Positions 44,101 through 51,900 of a stretch of DNA of 64,000 nucleotides are shown here, piece after piece (position 1 is the stretch's first letter; every line of letters begins with the position of its first letter). The DNA is taken from NCBI GenBank assembly GCA_033391075.1, contig JAWPMV010000001.1:7936001-8000000 (forward strand), in the 5' to 3' direction. The DNA is from Bacteroidia bacterium (GTDB lineage Bacteria; Bacteroidota; Bacteroidia; J057). The notes beneath the pieces are model-generated. The model searched no databases. It worked only from the letters and a program-made list of their open reading frames with translations, and was not told the origin of the DNA. A program made the translations under genes and the position numbers.

Positions 44101-45685
44101 TGGAGAGACGGGATTTCGTGCAGAAAGTCTGGCTGCCTCTTTTCAGTCTGTAGAAATCAGAGATGCCAATAACTGTATTTTTATCGATAGCCTGCTTGTA
44201 CCGGAACCGCTAGTTTTGACAAACACCTTCAGCAATCTTGATCCGATTAGTTGTAATGGAGCTGCTGATGGGGCTATTCTGGCAAATGTAAGTGGAGGAA
44301 CACTTCCCTATCAGTATAGCTGGAACGGACAAATCGGGGATTCCGTGGCGACTAACCTATCGGCGCAGCAGCACCTATTGGAAATAGTAGATGCCCGGGG
44401 ATGTAGGTTGAGAGATAGTATTCTTCTTAATCAGCCTGAGGTAATGGCCTTGAATCTGGTTCTGATTCAGGATGCCAGTTGTGAAACAGCAAGCGATGGA
44501 AGCGCCCTGGCTGAGGTCAGTGGGGGACTCGCTCCATATCAGTTTAGCTGGAGCAATGGATCGAGTTTGGATTCCTTATCAGGCGTGGGTTCTGGGACCT
44601 ATACGGTTCTGGTTCAGGATTCATTAGGGTGCGCGATTCAGGACTCAATACAGATCGGAGAGAACCTTAGTTGGACTGCGGAAATATTCTTATTGGATTC
44701 TATCAGTTGCTATGGTGGGACGGATGGAGAAGCTAGTGTGAGTTTGGATGTATCCAGTACAGGTTTCACTTTTCTTTGGGATAATGGGGAAATGAATGAT
44801 ACGGCTATATCTCTTCCCGCAGGAATTCAGCATGTAGTAGTGCTAGATAGCTTTTCCTGCGAAAGGACCTTGAGTATTGAACTTCCTCAACCGGATTCTT
44901 TGGATATTTTCGTAAGCATAGTATTTACAGAGCCTGGCCAAAGTAATGGTGCTATTAGTATTGACTCTATCGCTAATGGGAATTCTCCTTTCAGTTTCCA
45001 ATGGTCTACAGGAGCTACCACAAATCAGATCAGCAATTTGGCTGCAGGTCAATATGATGTTCAGATTATAGATAATAAAGGCTGTGAATCCTATCGCAGC
45101 TACAGCATAGATACCACTGCCTTTGAATGGGAAAATTTTGAGGCCATCCCTGATTTCGCCCGAAATCGAGTTCAACTTATCTGGTCAGCAAGAAGGGAAA
45201 TCAATAACAAAGAATTTACCATAGAAAGATCTCTGGACAATATCCTTTTTGAACAACATATGGAGATACCATCGGCTGGAGATTTTATTGGATTGAGGTC
45301 TTATGAAGCCTTTGATCTTACACCCCTGCCCAATAAGAGCTACTACCGGATCAAGCAAAGCTTTTTCAATGGTCGCTTTAGCTACTTCTCCCAAACCAGA
45401 GAGGTTCTTTTCTGGGACTTTAGCCCTGGGTTTTTGGTCGCTTATCCCGTTCCGATGAATCAAGGGGAGGACTTGAATGTAGAGCTTGAAATGAAGGACG
45501 ATTCTGAAACTACTCTCTTCATTATCAATACGCTGAACCAGGAGGTTCATCAACAAAGAATAGAGAATCCTGCTGAGAGGCAAATCCTTGCTTTGCCAAC
45601 TTCAGGATTCAGTCCGGGACTCTACTATATTCTGGTAAATAATGCTACGGAGAGATATTCTTTCTCATTTCAGATAGAAGGCTAG
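38147..45685 (+). CDS. Giant secreted ThuA-SprB-repeat protein with T9SS tail, copy 1
   Basis: A 2512-residue exported protein. Residues 1-25 form a signal peptide (ends YSFAQ). Residues about 28-263 form a ThuA-like class I glutamine-amidotransferase-fold domain: FKVLHYTETSGYNHNTRSQS, QYAVVIFSNTSG, GGSYMGIHAASDTYRH and GGRAFYTSLGHAQ are its landmarks. About 27 SprB-type repeats of some 70-75 residues follow (each ISCFGGxDGxxxxxxSGGxxP, YxYxWSNGQ, GxYxVxVTDANGC, a Pro-x-Ser/Leu link). From about 2322 there is a beta-sandwich segment and finally a T9SS sorting domain (AYPVPMNQGEDLNVELEM to GLYYILVNN). SprB is the gliding adhesin of Flavobacterium; here the repeats probably form a long surface stalk. 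The role of the ThuA head is unknown. Confidence 0.88.
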   Translation: MKKLYQLILCLGYVCWICLPEYSFAQCGNGNFKVLHYTETSGYNHNTRSQSLSMFQAIGSANGFTVTNDQSGAEFNSLANLQQYAVVIFSNTSGNNILNATQRANFESYIQAGGSYMGIHAASDTYRHSSANGGSRGTWDWYAENVAGCSVQESPNHTSQNHNNNMTQQSPGHPTLVGLPSPWNKTEEYYYWENGYLNSSFTEVLRVNRTGGASYDAERMTTHIKELQWGGRAFYTSLGHAQSNFTSDQNFRTLLTNAVSWTAAPNTGGGGSGLNLSASISNASCELSNGAIDLSVSGGSASYSYTWSNGSNNQDISNLAQGSYNVLVDDGNGCTERDTFVVGNSASKPLLNLNIGQKISCFAANDGEINSTVLGNGAPYSYIWNTGATNPDLTGIGAGTYQLIITSVANCKDTADIILSEPAALQLTLQIQSNPSCGNPTGGEILGQASGGSGTLSYLWNTGANTSLISGLDSGRYILTVTDSALCSIQDSVQLSYSSFGLTLTETQSIDCFGGNEGAITPSLSGGNPPFSYSWNNGQTTAVASNLSAGWQVLTVIDNDGCTERDSLLLNQPDSLQTGLLIDQNIECYGEANGILTSTPIGGTAPYSYIWNNIAGVDSLKNLDTGLYRLEVLDANGCSAIDSIRLDQADSLSLQFQIAQEVSCNGGSDGQILSIAGGGALPYSYSWNSGQTTADLNAIPAGNYTLSLTDANSCLLQKSINLSEPTAINASLNLVQELSCFGGMDGQMSVSISGGNPPYTYSWSSGATDSIANNLSAGMQILEIRDSNNCLWTDSLLMPEPAALQLSPQILQAASCNGAANGEAKVSVSGGTMPYSYLWSSGQTDSVATGLIAGIYQLIVTDASGCQDSVDVTVNNNIPWSLNILQTAQINCFGDSTGGLSVEVQNGNGFEPFSFLWSNAATDSSLTGLPDGSYSVTVTDKDACQQSSSFQLQAPDSLVIQLSLQTPISCFGATDGVLLATPSGGTAPYSYSWSNGQSGASNNGVGAGMMLLTVTDAKGCVRTDSIQVNEPASISINFQLQTAISCNGLSDGALLATPSGGNSPYTYTWADGQSTPIASGLAFGWQAILVQDANGCQVQDSILLLEPSAIIANLNLVQEVSCFGEMDGQMSVTVSGGNPAYTYNWSSAATDSIANNLSSGMQILEIRDSNNCLWTDSLLMPEPAALQLTPQLLQAASCNGVANGEAKVSVSGGSRPYSFLWSSGQTDSLASGLMAGIYSVIVTDANGCQDSVDVTVNNNIPWSLNLLQTAGIDCFGESTGGLSVEIQNGIGAEPYSFLWSNGATDSSLVNLPPASYTVTVTDKDACQASANISLQEPDSLDLQLNLQSAISCFGADDGIVNAVLSGGTAPYTYAWSNGQNGVLNNPAGAGMLVLIVTDANACTKSDSILLSQPTALTINFQIQNQISCNGLSDGIVEALPTGGTLPYSYNWSNGQNTAVASGLGVGWQLLQIQDAAGCTFTDSIFLAQPSALNVILSETSSISCNGALDGELLATASGSQAPYTYQWSNNVSTPLNSNLGAGLYSVIVQDANLCLDTLTYSLNQPDSIRIDLQLTQSILCAGDEDAVLNASVNGGSGPYTYNWSNGAITSFLTNLGPDTYSVTVDDANGCRDSASFILSQPDSLDLSITGLQNVSCAGGMDGSATLIVNGGNPAYSYLWGNGANTPSVSNLAAGLQTVRVFDTNGCTDSLQFLLDENPAIQASINVDQEISCFGGNDAILSLTASGGVGTLTYQWSNGSNNQTASGFTAGIASVLISDSLGCSINLNQNLVNPPALQSQLILQQPLSCPGVSDASLLIRPSGGTAPYSILWNNGSTDSLISNLSAGLYSLVVTDSKGCTENLDTLLQAPTVISSTLNLSQAISCNGAMDANIDLSISGGSPAFNFLWQDGNTDQNRIGVGAGTYTVEIQDANSCLQRDTIIVNEPASLTAQLNLIDSVSCEGMQDAIVEAIVSGGTGNYTFLWSNGETGFRAESLAASFQSVEIRDANNCIFIDSLLVPEPLVLTNTFSNLDPISCNGAADGAILANVSGGTLPYQYSWNGQIGDSVATNLSAQQHLLEIVDARGCRLRDSILLNQPEVMALNLVLIQDASCETASDGSALAEVSGGLAPYQFSWSNGSSLDSLSGVGSGTYTVLVQDSLGCAIQDSIQIGENLSWTAEIFLLDSISCYGGTDGEASVSLDVSSTGFTFLWDNGEMNDTAISLPAGIQHVVVLDSFSCERTLSIELPQPDSLDIFVSIVFTEPGQSNGAISIDSIANGNSPFSFQWSTGATTNQISNLAAGQYDVQIIDNKGCESYRSYSIDTTAFEWENFEAIPDFARNRVQLIWSARREINNKEFTIERSLDNILFEQHMEIPSAGDFIGLRSYEAFDLTPLPNKSYYRIKQSFFNGRFSYFSQTREVLFWDFSPGFLVAYPVPMNQGEDLNVELEMKDDSETTLFIINTLNQEVHQQRIENPAERQILALPTSGFSPGLYYILVNNATERYSFSFQIEG
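40342..42633 (+). repeat. Higher-order duplication of five SprB repeats (1146-bp period)
   Basis: Within the first giant gene a block of five repeats occurs twice in tandem, boundaries approximate (40342-41487 and 41488-42633). Marker pairs: MDGQMSV plus NNLSAGMQILEIRDSNNC versus MDGQMSV plus NNLSSGMQILEIRDSNNC, and VTVNNNIPWSLNILQ versus VTVNNNIPWSLNLLQ. The spacing AGCTG at 40361 to AGCTG at 41507 is 1146 bp (382 codons). DNA has diverged, so the event is old. Confidence 0.7.
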
Positions 45686-45775
45686 AAAGAGGCCTCAATT
45701 CCTTAGTTGTTAATTCTTATGCATAAACGGTTAAATTATGGGTGAATTCTAACAGGCTCCCACTGAAATAAGCCT

Positions 45776-45783
45776 TAACTTTG
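45776..45783 (+). promoter_or_regulatory. Promoter -7 element (TAACTTTG) of the second giant gene
   Basis: TAACTTTG matches TAnnTTTG, 137 bases before the start at 45920. No TTG was found at a fitting distance. It shows that the second giant gene need not depend on the promoter of the first. Confidence 0.5.
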
Positions 45784-45919
45784 TAGAAAGAAGATTTGAG
45801 GTATGTTAATAGGATTACTACGGTAAATTATCTTTCCTTCAATCTATTTTAGACAAGAGTCTTTGTTTTTAAGAACCCATAAGAAGCGCCATCAGAAAAA
45901 AGCCTGAAGGCCACCTAAT

Positions 45920-48900
45920 ATGCATTACAATTTGCGCAAGTATATTCACCTTGCCTTACTACTCAATCTTGCCCTCATCGGGACCTACCTGAATGCCGGA
46001 GCTCAGTGTGTAGGCGCATTTAAAGTTTTGCACTATACTGAAACTTCTGGAGTAAATCACAATACGAAGGTCCAATCTCTCGCACTTTTCCAAAGTATCG
46101 GATCAACGTACAACTTCATTGTTGTAGAAGACAGTACAGGAGTAGAATTCAATACGCTGGCAAATCTCGAAACCTATGCAGTAGTCATTTTCTCAAATAC
46201 ATCGGGAGATGCTATTTTGACTCCTGCCCAACGAGCCAATTTCGAAGCTTATATCAATGGAGGAGGAAGCTATATGGGAATCCATGCAGCTGCCGAAACC
46301 TATCGGCACACCTCTGCACTAAGTAGCGGGGTAGGAGTTTGGGACTGGTTTGCTGAAACCGTCAATGGAGTCAGTGCACAGGAAACTCCCAAGGCTACCA
46401 GTCCTGCCAAGACAGATGTACTGACCCAGGAACCCATAGCTCAGGCTTATTTTATAGGGATACCAAATCCCTGGACGAAAACAGATGAGTTTTACTATTG
46501 GGAAAATGGATACCAGAATACAGCCTTTCTGGAAGTACTGACGGTCGATTCTACAGGAAGCCAGACTTATGATGTTTCCAGAATGGCGGCACATGTTTCT
46601 GACCTGGCAACAGGCGGGCGTGCATTTTATACGACCCTGGGGCACTCTCCCGCTGATTTTAGCAGTGATGCCGACTTTCAGAATTTTATGCGGAATGCAG
46701 TCCTTTGGACTTCAGCTCCCAATATTGACATTACGATTGGTACGGGCCTGACCGTGACAGGTGTAGTAACGGATGCCAGTTGCGATACCGATGATGGAGC
46801 CATTGATATTACCACTACAGGTGGTTCTGGAACCTATACCTATAATTGGTCTAATGGAATAAATACAGAAGATGTTTCAGGCCTGGCTCCCGGAGAATAT
46901 GGAGTGTTGGCAAATGATGGACAAGGCTGTTACGGATTGTTGGTTTTTGATGTCGAAACCGGACCTTTCCCGATAGTAGATATTGATACCCTGCAGGAAA
47001 TTGATTGTAATGGTGTTGCAGATGGATCTCTGATCGCCAATGTAAGTGGGGGAGGAGCTCCTTTTACCTATGCATGGGATTCTGGCCAGACTACAGCTAC
47101 CATTAGTGGGCTGGGACCTGCAACTTATGAAGTAATCGTTACGAATGATGCAGGATGTAAGGATACAGCTCAGGCGACACTTTCTGAGCCACCAGCCTTA
47201 ACCCTGGGAATTACACAAACGCAATTTATCCAGTGTTTTGGTGATGTAACAGGTGGCTTACTTGGAACAGCAGGAGGAGGAGTAGCACCTTATTCCTATT
47301 CCTGGAGCAGTGGCCAATCAACTGCTGCAGTGAATGGCCTGGCAGCAGGCAAATACGTGCTTACGGTTACAGATGCCAATCTTTGTACGATCAAAGATAG
47401 CCTGACAATTACCCAACCCACAGAATTAAATATCAGCCTTTCTGAGACCCAATCAATTTCTTGTTTTGGATTGGCTGATGGAGAAATAACTTCTACAATA
47501 AGTGGAGGAACCGGACCGTATACTTATGCCTGGTCCAATGGCGGAACAACGGCTATCATCAATGGTCTGGATACCGGAAAATATGTCTTGACGCTTACGG
47601 ATGCTAATGGATGTGTTGCAAAAGATTCCCTGACTTTGACTCAGCCGGATAGCCTGATCGCTACCGCCTCTATTACAAATCAAATTAGTTGTTTCGGAGC
47701 TAATGATGGTGCCGGACAAGTTGTGCTTACAGGAGGGACAGCTCCTTTTACCTATGTTTGGAGTTCTGGCTCAACTGCAGCCACCACCAATAATTTAGGT
47801 CCTGGTACCTATATCATTGACATCACCGATGCCAATGGTTGTACGGCAAAAGATAGCATCACCTTAGTTGAGCCGACTTTATTGACACTCAGTCTAAGCG
47901 AAACCAATAGCATTGACTGTTTCGGAGATGCAGATGCTGAAATTACAGCAACCGCAGGTGGAGGAACTCTGCCTTATACCTATAGTTGGGACAATGGAGC
48001 AAATACCTCTGTGATTTCGCCCCTCGATACCGGGAAATATGTACTCACCCTGACCGATGCAAACAATTGCATTGTTAAAGATTCACTAACCATTACCCAG
48101 CCGGATACCTTAACAGTAACTGCATCCATCCAAAGCATCATCAGTTGTTTTGGAGCCAATGATGGAGCTGTAACATCCGTAGTAAGTGGGGGCACAGCGC
48201 CTTATATCTATAGTTGGACAGGAGGGGCAGCTACTGCCTCAAGTACGAATCTTGGACCTGCGACCTATGTCATCAATATTACAGATGCAAATGGATGTAC
48301 CGCTATAGATAGTGTAGTGCTTACTGAACCCGCAGCCTTGACAACTACCTTAACAGAGAGTCAGGCAATTGATTGTTTTGGAGCCGCTACAGGAGAAATT
48401 ACAGCAGTCGTAGGAGGAGGAACAGCTCCTTTTACCTATGCCTGGGATAATGGACAGACTACAGCAATTGCTTCGAACCTGAGTGCGGGCAAGCATGTTC
48501 TCACAGTTACCGATGCCAATGGATGTATAAAGAAAGATAGCCTTACGTTGACTGAGCCGACTTTATTGACACTCAGTCTAAGTGAAACCAATAGCATTGA
48601 CTGTTTCGGAGATGCAGATGCTGAAATTACAGCAACCGCAGGTGGAGGAACTCTGCCTTATACCTATAATTGGGACAATGGAGCAAATACCTCTGTGATT
48701 TCGCCCCTCGATACCGGGAAATATGTACTCACCCTGACCGATGCAAACAATTGCATTGTTAAAGATTCACTAACCATTACCCAGCCGGATACCTTAACAG
48801 TAACTGCATCCATCCAAAGCATCATCAGTTGTTTTGGAGCCAATGATGGAGCTGTAACATCCGTAGTAAGTGGGGGCACAGCGCCTTATATCTATAGTTG

Positions 48901-51900
48901 GACAGGTGGGGCAGCTACTGCCTCAAGTACGAATCTTGGACCTGCGACCTATGTCATCAATATTACAGATGCAAATGGATGTACCGCTGTAGATAGTGTA
49001 GTGCTTACTGAACCCGCAGCCTTGACAACTACCTTAACAGAGAGTCAGGCAATTGATTGTTTTGGAGCCGCTACAGGAGAAATTACAGCAATCGTAGGAG
49101 GAGGAACAGCTCCTTTTACCTATGCCTGGGATAATGGACAGACTACGGCCATTGCCACCAATCTGAGTGTGGGCAAGCATGTTCTCACAGTTACTGATGC
49201 CAATGGATGTATAAAGAAAGATTCTCTTACGCTTACTCAGCCAACAGAGCTGATTGTGAGTCTGAGTATAACGAATAACATTTCCTGTTTCGGAGGAAAT
49301 GATGGAGAAATAACGGCTAGTGTTTCAGGTGGAACCTTAGCCTATACCTACTCCTGGGACAATGGCCAAACTACGGCTGTTGCCTCAAATCTGAGTGTAG
49401 GAAAGCATGTGTTGACGGTAACGGATGCCAATGGATGTGTGAAGAAAGATTCCGTCATTTTGGGAGAACCTACCCAATTGATTCCTCAAGTTAGTATCAG
49501 CAATCAGATTAGCTGCTTTGGTGCAAATGATGGAAGTGCATTGGCGGGCGCTACAGGAGGAACAGCACCTTATTCCTATTCCTGGAATACAGGAGCGACC
49601 ACAGCCGCAATTACAAATCTGGGACCCGGCACTTATATCGCTACGATTACCGATGCGAATGGATGTACTGAAATAGACAGTGTTAGCCTGGTCGAACCTC
49701 CGCAATTATTAGTAGGTCTAACCCTAAGTGAGGAAATCAGTTGCTTTGGGGAAATGGATGGTGAAATCGTGGCAAATGCCAGCGGTGGAACCTTACCCTA
49801 TACCTATTCCTGGGATAATGGCCAAACAACTTCGATCAATGGAGGTTTGGGCATAGGGAAATACGTTTTGACCTTAACTGATGCCAATGGTTGTGTAGTT
49901 AAAGATTCTTTGACCCTTACACAGCCTGACACCCTGATTGCTACGGCTTCTGTTGCTACGATCATCTCCTGCTTTGGAGCCAATGATGGAGCTGTACAGG
50001 CGGCTGTTGTAGGAGGGACAGGCCCTTATACCTATTTGTGGAACAATGGACCTACAACGGCATTGAATCCCAATTTGGGACCAGGCAGCTATATCGTAAC
50101 GGTAAATGATGATCGGGGCTGTGTGGATATCGATACCGTTGACCTGAGCGAACCGCCAGCCTTGACACTAAGTTTGGCAGAAACCCAATCCATTGATTGT
50201 TTTGGATTGACTACAGGAGCCATTAGCTCAACAGTAGGTGGAGGAACCGCTCCTTATACCTATGCCTGGGACAATGGATCTACGATGTCAGACCTCCTGG
50301 GACTAGCTGCCGGGAAATATATATTGACTGTAACGGATGCGAATGGCTGTACGATTACAGATTCTTTGGAGCTTGTGCAGCCCGATAGTCTTATCGCAAC
50401 GGCAAGCGTAGTAAATCAGATAAGTTGTTTTGGTGCAGCAGATGGAAGCGCCAGTGTAGCCCAAAGTGGAGGCACGGCTCCTTATACCTATGTTTGGTCC
50501 AATGGACAGAGTACAGCAACAGCTACTGCTCTTAGTCCTGGAACTTATACAGTAACGGTAACAGATGTGAATGGATGTACAGACACCAGCAGTGTACTCA
50601 TCACCCAACCGCCGATCCTTCAACTAAATATGGTGGAAGCCCTTGAGATCAGTTGTTTTGGCGAAACGGATGGAGCCATTAGTGCGTTTGTTTCTGGTGG
50701 GACACCATTTTATACCTATGCCTGGGATGATGGCCAAATCAATCAAACGGCTATAAATCTTGGGAGTGGTTGGCATTATGTAACAGCTACCGATCAGAAT
50801 GGTTGTACGATCAGAGATAGTTTATATCTGGATGAACCTGCCCCTCTTGTAGGTAATATTGCAGAGTTGAACTCCATTTTGTGTTATGGAAATAATAGCG
50901 GAGTTCTACAGGCAAGTGCTGGTGGAGGTAATCCTCCCTATGACTATCTCTGGAATACAGGATCTCCCAATGCGATCATCAATAACCTGCCCGCAGGACA
51001 GTATTCGGTGATTATTACAGATGTAAAGTCTTGTGTTGATACCGTAACCTTTGATCTTCAACAACCAGATAGCATAATAGTAAGTACTACGATCACACAG
51101 ACCATCTCCTGTAATGGAGCAAGCGATGGAGCTGTCGGTTCTCTGGTAACTGGAGGAGCAGCGCCCTATACCTATTTGTGGTCAAATGGAGTTACCACTT
51201 CTGATTTGATCAATGTACCCGCAGGTTCCTATGGCTTACTGGTTACAGATGCAAATGGATGTACAGGGGTAGCACTGGTGAATATCAGTGAACCTGCACC
51301 TTTAACCATAAATTTCAACAATACTCAGAATGTGAGCTGCTTTGGTGGTGCTGATGGGGAAGCTACAGCAGTAGTGAGTGGAGGAACGGCTCCTTATACC
51401 TATGTATGGAGTAATGGTCAAACGACTATGACTGCCATGAACCTGGCGGTGGGAACTTATACAGTAGTTGTTACGGATGATCGCTCTTGTGTAGATAGTG
51501 CGACAGTTGTCATTACTGAGCCTACTGCCTTGACGGCAACTTTAGGTGTCAGTCAGATTATCAATTGTAATGGAGGTAATGGTGGTAGTATCACAGCTAC
51601 GCCTATGGGAGGAACCGCTCCTTATACTTACCTCTGGAGCAATGGACAAAGTACGCAAACAGCTATAAACCTGATAGCCGGTACCTATACCGTTACTATT
51701 ACGGATTCTTTAAACTGTAGCTATGTAGACAGCCTGAATATTTCAGAACCCACAGTATTAAGGTCGACGCTCATGGAGGTCGCACCGATAAGCTGCCAGG
51801 GACAAACGGATGGTAGCTTGCAGATAGTTGCAGATGGAGGAACAGCTCCTTACAGTTACCTCTGGAGTACTGGATGGACCGGCGATATAATCACCGGATT

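Noticed and set aside
47980-48879. Two identical 71-residue antisense open frames
   Set aside because: They are antisense to the SprB repeats and identical only because of the 684-bp duplication; used here as proof of the duplication, not as genes.
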